In this document: piece by piece, positions 26,272-35,364 of the stretch
How positions within the stretch are numbered: position 1 is the stretch's first letter
How the letters are laid out: each line of letters opens with the position of its first letter
Notes under the pieces: model-generated
Told to the model about the DNA's origin: nothing
What the model saw: only the letters and a program-made list of their open reading frames with translations
The model's database searches: none
NCBI GenBank assembly: GCA_965277595.1
Contig: CBDIDH010000001.1
Location: forward strand, 1,612,001-1,676,000
Reading direction: 5' to 3'
Source of the DNA: CBDIDH01 sp965277595
Lineage (GTDB): Bacteria > Planctomycetota > Planctomycetia > Isosphaerales > Isosphaeraceae
DNA: 64,000 nucleotides
Translations under genes and position numbers: made by a program

Positions 26272-27264
26272 CTAGAGGTGCAGCTCAACAATATCGGCGT
26301 CGTGAAGTTCGTGATCGCGTTTGACGGTCTGGCCTTCAAAGACTCCCGTGCCCCATACCCTGGCGAACTTGAGGTTGTTTTCGAACTCTCCGTGAATTTC
26401 CAGGGCAAGATCCGCCACGGTGCTTCCGATCGGAACCGTGAAGGGTTTGGTTCGATCGGCCGGCTTGCCCGGAACCTTCGTATAGATTCGAATCACGCCC
26501 AGTAGATCGTACGAGGCGCGCCGCAACGCGTCCAGTCCCTGCCCCTTGAGCGCGGAAGTCAAGAGCACGGGAAATCGACCATCGGCCCATTCGCGGAGAA
26601 GTTGCAGGCGATCCTCCGCGCCCTCGGCGTCGGCCTTGTTGGCGACGAGGAGGGTCTTGATGTGGCGGACCGCCTCGTCCTCACTGTCAAACGGGAGGTC
26701 GCCGACGAGCTCGGTATGAACCTCGACCAGTCGGCCGAGCGCCGCGTCGGTCCCTTCAAGAAGGTCGTCGGAATCGAGGTCAACGACCAGAAGAGCCGCA
26801 TCGGCCGATCGGATCAGGCTGGGGACCCAGGGCTCCAGAAAGTCAACCGAGACGGGTGGGAGATCAATGAGTTGGACCCGGACATCGTCCCAGGTCATGA
26901 TTCCGGGATAAGGTGCTCGCGTGGTAAACGGATAGGGCGCGACTTCGGGTCGGGCGTTGGTCAAGGTTGAGAGCAGCGCGCTTTTACCCGCGTTCGGTGC
27001 GCCGACGAGCACGATCTGACCGGCCCCTTCGGCGGGAATTCGATAGCTCGGGCCCCCCTTCCTCGAGGCACTTTTCGAGCCTTCAATTTCGTCCTTCGCC
27101 CGGCTGATCTTCTGTTTCAGATCGGCCTGAAGTTTTTCGGTCCCCTTGTGCTTGGGCAAAAGGCGGAACATCTCGCGGAGAGCGTCGAGCCGGGCGGGGG
27201 GACTGGCCGCCTTGCGGAAGTCATCCTCGGCCTTGCCGTATTGAGGCGGGAGGTTGGCGGGCAT
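26272..27264 (-). CDS. DRG/Obg-like GTPase with C-terminal TGS domain
   Basis: 330 residues from MPANLPPQYGK (an in-frame start nine codons earlier, at 27291, is possible). An N-terminal helical segment precedes the G domain: G1 GAPNAGKSALL, G3 region LIDLPPVS, G4 NKAD, G5-like SALKG. A TGS domain ends the protein (GSTVADLALEIHGEFENNLKFARVWG...HDADIVELHL). The arrangement matches the archaeal/eukaryotic DRG subfamily more than bacterial ObgE, which lacks a C-terminal TGS. The G3 has DLPP where DxxG is usual. A ribosome-associated or translation-factor role is inferred. It stands alone on the minus strand. Confidence 0.85.
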   Translation of the reverse strand: MPANLPPQYGKAEDDFRKAASPPARLDALREMFRLLPKHKGTEKLQADLKQKISRAKDEIEGSKSASRKGGPSYRIPAEGAGQIVLVGAPNAGKSALLSTLTNARPEVAPYPFTTRAPYPGIMTWDDVRVQLIDLPPVSVDFLEPWVPSLIRSADAALLVVDLDSDDLLEGTDAALGRLVEVHTELVGDLPFDSEDEAVRHIKTLLVANKADAEGAEDRLQLLREWADGRFPVLLTSALKGQGLDALRRASYDLLGVIRIYTKVPGKPADRTKPFTVPIGSTVADLALEIHGEFENNLKFARVWGTGVFEGQTVKRDHELHDADIVELHL

Positions 27265-27384
27265 CCTCGAAGAGGCTCCGATCCGAATCACGAAGACCTT
27301 CGTTCGACCTATCGAGTTCGAACGTTGGAGACTTCCACCTGGATCACGGTAGCCGTCAAGGTATCGCGAATCAAGCCTGGGAAG

Positions 27385-29865
27385 TCAGTTCGCGACGATC
27401 GGGTCGTCCGAAGGGTCTCGCTCCCAGACGTTCCAGGTTGGCCCCGCCTGTTTGAGGTGCCAACCAGGTCTCTTCGCGGGGCTGAGTGATGGTGATGTGA
27501 CAGGTTCCGCCAGGTAGCGGACCGAAAATCGTCGCAGGGAGGCGACGGGATCGGCCGTGATTTGGTCATATGCGGCGAGTCGCCGTTTCATTCGGTCGTC
27601 GCGAGCGTCCTTGTTGCGTCTCCAGGGGCCGAAAGCACCGCCGTGGCTGACATGCCGCTGGTCGGGATTTGTCAAAAAGGCACGCTCGGTCGATTCAAAC
27701 TCGCCACGGTCCTGTCCCAGCAGAAACGCATTCAAGGCCAGACGCGCATCCCATTCGCTGTTGTCCGTCGCCGAACTATAAAGGACGGCTGGATGGATGA
27801 GCGGTCGGCTGTCCTCGGCGATCGCGGCGAAGTCAAGGAAGGTCGGATCGCCCGCGACCACGGAGTTGCCGACGAGTTGGAGAACCCCCGCGCGAAGCCT
27901 CTGCGCTTCGTAAAGGTCAAGATTCGGCATGATCTCCTTGACCGAGTGACTCGCGACCGCTTCGACTGATCTTAAAGCCAGGCCCAGACCCATCTGACCC
28001 ACCGCCAGAACGACGAGAACGACCGCGGCGAGCAGCCTTCCGACCGCATGAAGCCGACGCGTTTCCGTCCAGACGAGAAGAAGAATCAAAAGCCCGAGCG
28101 CCGGTCCTCGAACGTACATCCAGTGAAAATTCTGGATCTCCAGGCCAGAGACAACCTGATGATTCACCAGGAGGGCCGCCGTGGCCGCGAGCGACCAGAG
28201 GTACAGCAGGTCTTTTCGCGTTCTCCAGACCCACGGCAGGCAGACGGCGATCAGGATCAACGACCAGTGAAGCTGGAACGACTCAAGCCGAGGGACATGA
28301 ACGAAGTAATCTCCCCGCTCCGTCCAGGTAATGCCCGAGGCGCGAGTCTTCGCGTTGAGGATCAGGCCAGGCAAACCAATCAGGCCGCCAATCAACCCAG
28401 TCGCCACATAAACCCGACGGTGACCCGCATCCAAGGCCCAGGCGATGACCAGGGCCAGCCCGACAGCCGTCCAGAAGTAAAAATAAACATAAAAGAGCAG
28501 GCCAAAACCGAATCCCGAAAGAAGCAAGCGACTCCATCGCGGCGCCTCGCGCGCTCGCGCCAGTAGGGCGACCTGAGCGATCAAGAACGGCAGGCTCAGC
28601 GCGGGGGTGATGATCCGCCACTGAAAGCAGAGCAGGGGAATCGTTCCCAGCGATTGACTGACCGATCGGCCGCTGACAAGGCCGATCGCCGTCCAGAGAT
28701 TCCTGAATACAGGCAGACCCGCAACGAGGCCGCCATCGGAAAGGAGCAAGGCCGTCAAGGCCCCGGCGATCGCCGGGCGAAGTCGGAAGGTGCGCAGCAG
28801 GGCATACCAGCCGGCGCCAATGAACACGCCCGACAGACCTCGCCAGGCCAGGTTGATCAGAAGCGGTCCCATCCCGAAGGCGTGGGCGATCAACTCGCCT
28901 GGAATGAATTGCAGCCAGGGGTAATGCGTTGGCACCTTGTCGGGATAGACGGGATCAGCCATCGCGAAGGGATGATGAACATACGCCTTGGCCGCGAAGG
29001 AGGTGTAAAGGATATCGTCGTAATCAGAGAACCAGACAGGTTCACCACGTTTCGCATACCAGATCGCATGCGGGAGCGTGGAGAGGATCAGTCCCATCAA
29101 GGCGCAGGCAAGGGCCCAGAAAAAGTCGCGCCGCAACCGGGGCGGGCGGGGCGGATGCGTGAGTGTGAAGACGTACCAGTGCAGGTAAAGCGGGAGCCAG
29201 GCCCGCAGCTTGAAACGTGATTCACCGGCCGATCGATCGCGCCAGACTGACGGAACCTCGGTGATTCGCCGGCCGGCGGCGAACGCCTTGGCCGTGATTT
29301 CCAGCGAGTATTCAAAGCCCCCTCGGCTCTCAATCGGTGTCTCGACGAGAACCGACCGGCGATAGGCGCGGAAGGCGTTGGTCGCGTCGTGCGACGGCAG
29401 GCCGGAAAGCCAGTGCAGGCTGACTCCCGCGGCGCGCGACATCAGTTTCTTCAGAACCGGGCCGCCGATCTGTCGCCCTCCTCGCATGTAACGCGAGGCG
29501 CAGACAATGTCGTAACCATTGTCGCGGATCAAGGCGACCATTTTGGGAATCACGGCGACATCGTCGGAGAGGTCGGCCATCGTGATGACGACGACCTCGG
29601 CCGAGGCCGCGGCGACTCCCGCGCGCACGGCGTTCAGCACGCCCTTGCCGATCGTGTTCTTGACCAGCTCCACGCCTGGATATTGCGACGCGAGCGCGCG
29701 GACGACGGGGACCGTGTTGTCTTCGTCGAAGTCGTAAACGATCAGGACGCGCTTCGAGAGCGGAACCTTGGCGTAAATCTCTTCAAGCGCCCGGCCGACG
29801 TTGGCCCCCTCGTTATAAACGGGCATGACCAGGTCGACTTCGGCGGGACCTGCGTCAACCGTCAT
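27385..29865 (-). CDS. Glycosyltransferase family 2 fused to a polytopic membrane domain
   Basis: 826 residues. Residues 1-~240 are a GT-A family 2 transferase of the polyprenyl-phosphate-sugar type (VDLVMPVYNEGANVGRAL, GKGVLNAVRAG, a MADLSDD Asp-rich motif, DATNAFRAYRR, GFEYSLEITAKA). From ~265 to ~640 there are about ten hydrophobic helices, starting FFWALACALMGLILSTLPHAIW. The C-terminal ~180 residues are soluble (YEAQRLRAGVLQLVG...). This looks like a sugar-lipid synthase fused to a membrane transferase or channel module. The start at 29865 overlaps the upstream methyltransferase stop (ATGA); the frame is open further upstream but only over that gene. It is the last gene of a four-gene glycan operon. 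Confidence 0.85.
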   Translation of the reverse strand: MTVDAGPAEVDLVMPVYNEGANVGRALEEIYAKVPLSKRVLIVYDFDEDNTVPVVRALASQYPGVELVKNTIGKGVLNAVRAGVAAASAEVVVITMADLSDDVAVIPKMVALIRDNGYDIVCASRYMRGGRQIGGPVLKKLMSRAAGVSLHWLSGLPSHDATNAFRAYRRSVLVETPIESRGGFEYSLEITAKAFAAGRRITEVPSVWRDRSAGESRFKLRAWLPLYLHWYVFTLTHPPRPPRLRRDFFWALACALMGLILSTLPHAIWYAKRGEPVWFSDYDDILYTSFAAKAYVHHPFAMADPVYPDKVPTHYPWLQFIPGELIAHAFGMGPLLINLAWRGLSGVFIGAGWYALLRTFRLRPAIAGALTALLLSDGGLVAGLPVFRNLWTAIGLVSGRSVSQSLGTIPLLCFQWRIITPALSLPFLIAQVALLARAREAPRWSRLLLSGFGFGLLFYVYFYFWTAVGLALVIAWALDAGHRRVYVATGLIGGLIGLPGLILNAKTRASGITWTERGDYFVHVPRLESFQLHWSLILIAVCLPWVWRTRKDLLYLWSLAATAALLVNHQVVSGLEIQNFHWMYVRGPALGLLILLLVWTETRRLHAVGRLLAAVVLVVLAVGQMGLGLALRSVEAVASHSVKEIMPNLDLYEAQRLRAGVLQLVGNSVVAGDPTFLDFAAIAEDSRPLIHPAVLYSSATDNSEWDARLALNAFLLGQDRGEFESTERAFLTNPDQRHVSHGGAFGPWRRNKDARDDRMKRRLAAYDQITADPVASLRRFSVRYLAEPVTSPSLSPAKRPGWHLKQAGPTWNVWERDPSDDPIVAN

Positions 29866-30584
29866 GGTCCCAACGGCCTCCGCGCCACGACGAGCATTTG
29901 CTTGCCAAGCAGCCATTGCGCCGGCGGCAGGGCCAGGTAAAGCCGGACCAGCGGCGCCCAGCGCGGGAGGCGGCCCTTGGTCGTGTACGGCAGGAACCGC
30001 GCCCGGCATTCCAGGGTCTCAAAGCCCGAGAGTGTCAACGCCTCGACCATTCCTTTTTCCGAGAGAGGGAGTGTGTGATCCACGAAATCCCAGAAGGCGC
30101 CACCGAGGACCCGGACATTGGGCTGCATGATCACGAGCTGGCCCCCCGGCTTCAAGACCGACCGGATCGCGGCGAGGACTTCGAGGAGGACATCGGGTCC
30201 GCGGAGGTGTTCAAACACGTTGCTCGCGAAGGCGAAATCCACGCAGGCGGGGTCCATCGCCTGGTCGATTCGCTCCAGTGCCGTCTGATAAAACTCGACG
30301 CCTGGTCCCGCCGATTTCGCGGTATCCGGGTTCAGGTCGACCGCGATCCGCCGCGCGGCCTGGATCTGGTTGATGAAATCGCAGTATCCCGCGCCAATAT
30401 CGAGCACGGTCGCATTGGTGGGAATGTATTTCGAGAAGAATCCGTCGCAGAGGATCTTCCAGAGTTTGACCTTGCCGGCGCGCTCGTTGTTGGAGAATCG
30501 GTTGGCGTAGATCCGATCAAGCTCGCGCTCGATGGTCCCGACGCGGGCCTGAATGACCTGTTCGCCGTTCAGACCGGTCGTCAT
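29862..30584 (-). CDS. SAM-dependent class I methyltransferase
   Basis: 240 residues. The Rossmann motif I is TVLDIGAGYCDFINQI, followed by an acidic AVDLNPD end of strand 2. FAFASNVFEHLRGPDVLLEVLAAI (motif post-I/II) and LKPGGQLVIMQPN also fit. The family transfers methyl from SAM, here probably to a sugar or glycolipid intermediate, given the operon. It begins 2 bp after the epimerase gene stop and overlaps the glycosyltransferase gene by 4 nt. Confidence 0.88.
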   Translation of the reverse strand: MTTGLNGEQVIQARVGTIERELDRIYANRFSNNERAGKVKLWKILCDGFFSKYIPTNATVLDIGAGYCDFINQIQAARRIAVDLNPDTAKSAGPGVEFYQTALERIDQAMDPACVDFAFASNVFEHLRGPDVLLEVLAAIRSVLKPGGQLVIMQPNVRVLGGAFWDFVDHTLPLSEKGMVEALTLSGFETLECRARFLPYTTKGRLPRWAPLVRLYLALPPAQWLLGKQMLVVARRPLGP

Positions 30585-30586
30585 GG

Positions 30587-31606
30587 TCAGATTCCTCCGA
30601 TTTCAATCTGGGCCTTGACCCAGGGAATAATCTCGTCGAGGGCCTCGGAAAGGGTGGTTGTCGCCTCGAAGTTGAGCAGGCTCCGGGCCTTCTCGACAGA
30701 AGGAATGCGCTTCTGAACGTCGTAGGTATACGGCGTGTCGGTGACATAACGGAAAGGCTCGTCGCCATGCACCTTCCGCCAGATCAATTCGGCGAGTTCC
30801 AGGACGGTCGTCGACGTGTCGGTCGAGAGGTTGAAGTCTTCGTTCAATGCCTTGGGCGATTCAACGGCCAGCCGGATGCCTCGCGCCAGGTCGCCGCCGT
30901 AGGTGTAATGACGCACCTGACGGCCATCGCCGAGGATGTGCAACGGGTCCTGACCTTTCAAGACCTTTTGCGCCAGGTCGGGAACCACGTGGCTCATCGC
31001 CAGCTTGACGTTTCCCGACATGATCTCCTTGTCGGAGAGTGCCCGTTTTTCACCGACGCCGATGCAGTTGAATGGACGCACGATGGTGTAGGGCAGGCCA
31101 TACTGCTCGTGAGCCCCCTGCGCGAAGTATTCGGTGGCGAGCTTTTGAAAGCCGTAGGTCGATTGCGGAGGCGGGCACTTGCGCTGTTCGCCCTCGGGCG
31201 ATGGATAGGTCGACGTGCTCTCGTACACCATCGACGACGAGACCACGGTGATCTTCTGGAGCTTGTGGTTCTTGTGCGCCTGGATCGCCGCGTCAAAGGC
31301 CGATGCGGTAATCCTTTCGTTCTCGGCGATCAGGTCGTAGGCCAGTTCATGAAAGAGCGAGATGCCGCCAATAATCGCCGCGCCGGCGACAAAATGGTCG
31401 CAGTCGGCCAGCAATTCCGTGAGCAGGCCAACGTCCTTGGCATCCCCCTTGACGCCCCGATACTTCGGCGACTGGTCAAAGCCGCGCTCAACCGGCCCAT
31501 ACTTCGTGAAGTTGTCGAGACCGACAACCTCATGGCCCGCCGCCAAGAAGTCTTCAACAAGATATCCCGCGATAAACCCCGCGGCGCCCGTGACAAGAAC
31601 TTTCAC
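30587..31606 (-). CDS. NAD-dependent nucleotide-sugar epimerase/dehydratase
   Basis: 339 residues, extended SDR. The N-terminal NAD motif is VLVTGAAGFIAGYLVEDFL; the catalytic serine region is VVSSSMVYES. The usual YxxxK is represented by STYGFQKLATE (Tyr...Lys), and the substrate region by RPFNCIGVGE. It probably epimerises or dehydrates a UDP/GDP-sugar. Its start overlaps the end of the nucleotide-sugar dehydrogenase gene by 4 bp, so the two steps are likely sequential. Confidence 0.9.
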   Translation of the reverse strand: MKVLVTGAAGFIAGYLVEDFLAAGHEVVGLDNFTKYGPVERGFDQSPKYRGVKGDAKDVGLLTELLADCDHFVAGAAIIGGISLFHELAYDLIAENERITASAFDAAIQAHKNHKLQKITVVSSSMVYESTSTYPSPEGEQRKCPPPQSTYGFQKLATEYFAQGAHEQYGLPYTIVRPFNCIGVGEKRALSDKEIMSGNVKLAMSHVVPDLAQKVLKGQDPLHILGDGRQVRHYTYGGDLARGIRLAVESPKALNEDFNLSTDTSTTVLELAELIWRKVHGDEPFRYVTDTPYTYDVQKRIPSVEKARSLLNFEATTTLSEALDEIIPWVKAQIEIGGI

Positions 31607-32799
31607 GTGAGCATGGCTCCTTTGCCGTAAATATTCCAGACGTCGACGATCCGCTTGCTCTCGTCGAACTTCAAACCCCGATATTCACGATGCGGAGCCG
31701 CCAGGATCAGCACGTCCGACCGCTCAATCACCTCGTCAAGCGGCAAGAATGCTGGGTCTTTGATATATACATCTGTGCAAAGCACCTCGCGGGCGTCATA
31801 CTCCAAAAGCTTGCGGAGCTTGTACGAGAGCGACTCGCGCGGGTCGTCGCTGTCGGCCTTGAAGGCCATTCCGAGAAGTCCGACCCGCATCTCTCGGAGC
31901 GTAAATTTCAGCTTGAGGTGGCGGAGGACGAAGTTTGGTAGCCCTTCGTTGATCAGCATTGCCGCGTAGCCGAGCGAGAAGTGATTCTCGGAGGCCGCCG
32001 CCAGTTGCATTGTGTCCTTGAAAAGACAGGGACCGGCGGCGAAACCGCTCTTGGGCAGGCCCGACATCCTTGGATAATCGCGCGTCAGGGCGTCGTAGAT
32101 CTTGTAAAAGTCGAGTCCGTAGTCGGTGGCGACCATGAAAAACTGGTTGGCCGTGGCGAATTGAATATAGCGCCAGACGTTCGCGAAAATCTTGGTCAGT
32201 TCGGCCTCGATCGGCGAGAGGTGAATGACGGATCTGGCGATCTTGCCAAAGAGCTCCGACGCCATCGCCACCGCCCGGTCATCGCAACCCGCGACAATCT
32301 GGGGGAGTTCGGTTAACTCCTCCATTGCCTTGCCTTCGGCCACCCGCTCGGGACAGAAGGCGACGGAAATACGCTTGCCCGACGCCTCGACGAGCCCTCG
32401 AACCTTCTCGGTCGTTCCGGGAAAGACGGTGCTTCGAAGAATCAGGCACTGGCCTTCGACCAGGTGAGGCAAGAGCCCGGTAAAAAACCGCCGCATCGTA
32501 TGAAAGGTCGGGTTCAGGTGCTCGTCGACCGGCGTGCCGATCACGACGATGACGTGCCGCGCCTCTCCGGCGATCGCCGGATCATTGGAAAGCTCAAGCG
32601 TCTTGTTGATGACCCGTTTCAGAACAGGCTCGGCGCCGTTTTCCAGAAAAGGCATCTGGCCGCTTCGAACCCGGGCGATCGACGCGTCGTTGACGTCGTA
32701 GATACTGACCTTTAACCCACGATCGGCAAGCGTGATCGCCAGTGGAAGGCCGACATGCCCGCATCCTCCGACAACACAGACATCATGCCGGAAATCCAT
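31603..32799 (-). CDS. Nucleotide-sugar 6-dehydrogenase (UDP-Glc/GDP-Man family)
   Basis: 398 residues. The N-terminal NAD fold is VCVVGGCGHVGLPLAITLADRG. Central features are VIGTPVDEH, RSTVFPGTTEKV, CPERVAEGKAMEEL and the family core PKSGFAAGPCLFKDTMQLA with the catalytic Cys in GPCLFKD. The C-terminal UDP-binding segment begins VGLLGMAFKADSDDPRES. It resembles WecC/TviB-like enzymes that oxidise the C6 of a nucleotide sugar. GGAGGG at 32802-32807 precedes the ATG. It is the first gene of the minus-strand glycan operon that runs to 27385. Confidence 0.92.
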   Translation of the reverse strand: MDFRHDVCVVGGCGHVGLPLAITLADRGLKVSIYDVNDASIARVRSGQMPFLENGAEPVLKRVINKTLELSNDPAIAGEARHVIVVIGTPVDEHLNPTFHTMRRFFTGLLPHLVEGQCLILRSTVFPGTTEKVRGLVEASGKRISVAFCPERVAEGKAMEELTELPQIVAGCDDRAVAMASELFGKIARSVIHLSPIEAELTKIFANVWRYIQFATANQFFMVATDYGLDFYKIYDALTRDYPRMSGLPKSGFAAGPCLFKDTMQLAAASENHFSLGYAAMLINEGLPNFVLRHLKLKFTLREMRVGLLGMAFKADSDDPRESLSYKLRKLLEYDAREVLCTDVYIKDPAFLPLDEVIERSDVLILAAPHREYRGLKFDESKRIVDVWNIYGKGAMLT

Positions 32800-33294
32800 C
32801 GACCCTCCACACTCGTCAACCAGAGAAACGTCCTGTGTTCATGCCTATTTAAACAGCGATCGGTTGATCGGTTTAACGATTCGACAGACTAGCGAGACCC
32901 GCTCAGGGATCTCACTCTATCGACCCCTCCCGTTGATTACAACCGCCGGACTCGTGAAGGTGACCCAGGCGTGGCATTGCGTCGACGCTCGCAAACGTTC
33001 AGTTCCGGATTCGTCCCGTCGTTTCCGAGAACGTAGGCTCAACGTGTTCCCTTCCAGGATCTTTAAGTCTTGGCCATCTGACACCCGTCGAATCAGCCAT
33101 TGAAGAGCATGTTGAAGCCTGTCAACACAAAAACGCCCGTTGACCGACCATCCGAGAGGTCGAGCATCGGGCGTTAGATCTTCAGCCGATTCGTGTCGAG
33201 AGCCGGGATTTGAGAGAGCGAGAGTGAGAGCGGCATTCGAAGGATCGGTTTGGTTTGGTTCGATTCAATTCGATGGAGACTGGTTACGAATTGC
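32800..33294. other. Intergenic region upstream of the glycan operon
   Basis: 495 bp without a convincing gene. It holds the ribosome-binding site of the dehydrogenase gene, an AT-rich stretch (TATTTAAACAG, about 32846-32856) that could contain the operon promoter on the minus strand, and a strong minus-strand terminator at 33129-33175. Simple GGTTTGGTTTGGTTCG sequence lies near 33247. Confidence 0.6.
33129..33175 (-). terminator. Rho-independent terminator (minus strand)
   Basis: AACGCCCG and CGGGCGTT pair as an 8-bp stem, with an inner GACC/GGTC pairing. On the minus strand the stem is followed at once by TTTTTGTGTT. It lies 120 bp beyond the stop of the small minus-strand ORF at 33295-33498 and would end that transcript. 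Confidence 0.75.
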
Positions 33295-33498
33295 TCAGCC
33301 GCGGTCGGAGTTGCCGCGGGTCTCGGTCGGACGGCCGCCGCGGGTTGAGTTGCCGTAGGAGGAGGTCAACATGCTCAACAGCGCCGACCGTCGGCCGGTG
33401 CGGAGCGACTTGCCACCGCGGCGGATCCGGGCGACGGCGCCGGCCCACTCAAACGCCGAATGGCCTGTCACGTTCCGTTTCGAATTCGACTCGCTCAT
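33295..33498 (-). CDS. Small basic protein, unknown
   Basis: 67 residues, starting MSESNSKRNVTGHSAFEWAG and rich in Arg, Gly and Ser, with a predicted strongly basic charge. GAGGA lies about 11 bases before the ATG. No family was recognised. What supports it is the intrinsic terminator downstream on the same strand with no other gene to serve. The tail is low-complexity (STRGGRPTETRGNSDRG). It could also be the coding-like part of a small RNA. Confidence 0.4.
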   Translation of the reverse strand: MSESNSKRNVTGHSAFEWAGAVARIRRGGKSLRTGRRSALLSMLTSSYGNSTRGGRPTETRGNSDRG

Positions 33499-34010
33499 CG
33501 ATCGAAAGTCCTCAAGCGGTCGGGGCGGGCTTCTGAAAAAGAGCCCTCATCCACCCCGCCTACACCTGTCAATCGAGCGACACCGGTTCCCTTCGACCCG
33601 TCGCCCTCTTGGCGATTGTGTCGGAAGGTTCGCGGTGTCCACCACCGCGAGGCGTTCATCCCGTTGACTGATTCGACAGAACCGCACCTTCCGCGACCCC
33701 AGCCACGAAGGCTCCGCTCTATCGATCTATCTCACTCACTCACTCGAACGAATGACTGCTCAGCGTACAACGTGTCCTGCACTGATCGGACGGATTGCCC
33801 CGCCGTCATCAGCCTATGCCGGAAAATCTCGGGAAAGGGAAATCCATGACGATCAGGGGTAGCCCGGTGACGCGGTCTGGAAAGGAAGACCGACGCGCAC
33901 GCGACCAGAATCGGTCGAGACCCGAGTTACCCTAACACTCCCTCCGCACCTTGCCAATCAGAAAATGTGGGAATTGTCGAAAAAAGCCTCACGAACGCCA
34001 GATCCTCGAA
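33499..34010. other. Intergenic region, no gene seen
   Basis: 512 bp between the small basic ORF and the CPBP protease gene. Short open frames occur on both strands but none has a ribosome-binding site or protein-like composition. The promoter of the small ORF would lie here. Near 33733-33750 there is a short run of (A/T)CTCACTCACTC. Confidence 0.5.
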
Positions 34011-35147
34011 TCAAGGCTTTGCGAGCGGTCCGAACGTGACCGCCACGACCAGCAACGTCGTATTGAAGCCGTTAAAAAGAGCATGCAAGACGAACGACGC
34101 GACCAGGCTTTCCGTCCGTTCATAAAGCAAGCCGAGTGCCATCGACAGCGGAAAAATCGCCAATGGTGCCGGCATCTGTTCAAAATGGACCGCCGCGAAG
34201 ATGAGCGACGTGACGATCACGGGCAAGAGCCTGGCGAGGTTGTTTCGGCTCGTTGACCCGTTTCCCGTGTCAAGCGATGAAGCGGCGTCGGCATCGCGGC
34301 CAAAAGTCGGTAGACGAGGCCAGAGGCGGAATTTCTCTGGGAGGGGCGGGGCGGGCGTCTCGGGGTCGGGAAACTCAGTCGCTTCAACGGGTGTTTCCGC
34401 GAAATCCGGCGATTCGGAAGCCTGCTCGGTGAGGACGATTTTTCGGAGCCAGCCTTGCAAGATGCCGCGGAAAAAGAGTTCCTCAAGCGCCGGGGCAAGA
34501 AGGACCGCGGAGAGATAGGCCAGATCGATCAGGCCCGGTCCCATCTCGTCTCTCAGCATCTTTTCGAGCGGATGCTTGTTCGTTTTCAAGAAGAGATGAG
34601 CGATCGCATTGATCCCCATGACAATGGGAGTAACGCCAAGAAAGGCCAGAATGCCAAGTCGAAGATCTCTCCAAAGATGATCCGCGTTCAGGCCGAGATC
34701 GCGCAACGTGCCCGTTGTTATCCAGAGAACGCCCCCGGGGACGACGATCAAGAGAATTCCATTCAGGATCGAGACCAGGAGCATCTGTTCGGTAAACGAG
34801 AGTTTGGGTGACCCGGCCGAGACATCGGTCAGGCTAGCGGCTTCTGCCTTTTTTGGCGAAGGAAGGGGAAGAACAATGGGTTCCTGCGCGACCTTGATCC
34901 GTTGCTCGGAACGGAGAAGCATGTACGTGGACGAAACGGCGAGGTTGAAGAAGGCCCAGGCAAAAAGGGCCAGCAGAATCGTGCCGCCTCCCCAGGGGAC
35001 AAGGCGGGCCGGATTCGGCCAGGGGGGCAAAACCGGCGCGCCCGAGACCGTTCGCCAGATTATCCAGGTCAACGCCGAGAGCATGGCGGCAGCCGTCGCC
35101 AGGATCATGATGGAAAGCAAGGCAAGTTGAAGCAAGGGGAGAGGCAT
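34011..35147 (-). CDS. CPBP-family intramembrane metalloprotease
   Basis: 378 residues with about eight hydrophobic segments. The CPBP/Abi (CAAX-protease-like) motifs are present: EELFFRG (motif 1, Glu-Glu...Arg), FAAVHFEQM (motif 2 His) and VLHALFNGFN (motif 3 His/Asn). Bacterial members cleave membrane substrates and are often linked to bacteriocin immunity or surface-protein processing; the substrate here is unknown. An unusual hydrophilic insert of ~60 residues lies just after EELFFRG (acidic/proline-rich, then basic). The ATG at 35147 is my choice; an in-frame TTG at 35195 would add a basic 16-residue N-terminus. Confidence 0.85.
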   Translation of the reverse strand: MPLPLLQLALLSIMILATAAAMLSALTWIIWRTVSGAPVLPPWPNPARLVPWGGGTILLALFAWAFFNLAVSSTYMLLRSEQRIKVAQEPIVLPLPSPKKAEAASLTDVSAGSPKLSFTEQMLLVSILNGILLIVVPGGVLWITTGTLRDLGLNADHLWRDLRLGILAFLGVTPIVMGINAIAHLFLKTNKHPLEKMLRDEMGPGLIDLAYLSAVLLAPALEELFFRGILQGWLRKIVLTEQASESPDFAETPVEATEFPDPETPAPPLPEKFRLWPRLPTFGRDADAASSLDTGNGSTSRNNLARLLPVIVTSLIFAAVHFEQMPAPLAIFPLSMALGLLYERTESLVASFVLHALFNGFNTTLLVVAVTFGPLAKP

Positions 35148-35364
35148 GGCGTCGGCGGCCCTGGAGTGTCGGCGGGTTCTTTGAGCCTTCCGCAATCGAT
35201 CGTATCACGAGGTTACCCGGTCGGCCACCTTGCCCGAAACCGTCGCGACGCCTAGAATCGGCGCTTTGCCTGTCTTGATCTCCTCACAAGAGATCGATGG
35301 TGCGCGCGTTGCCCCGACGTCCAAGAGCAAGCGGGGGCCAAGGCCAGGGAGGTCGGCGATCACG

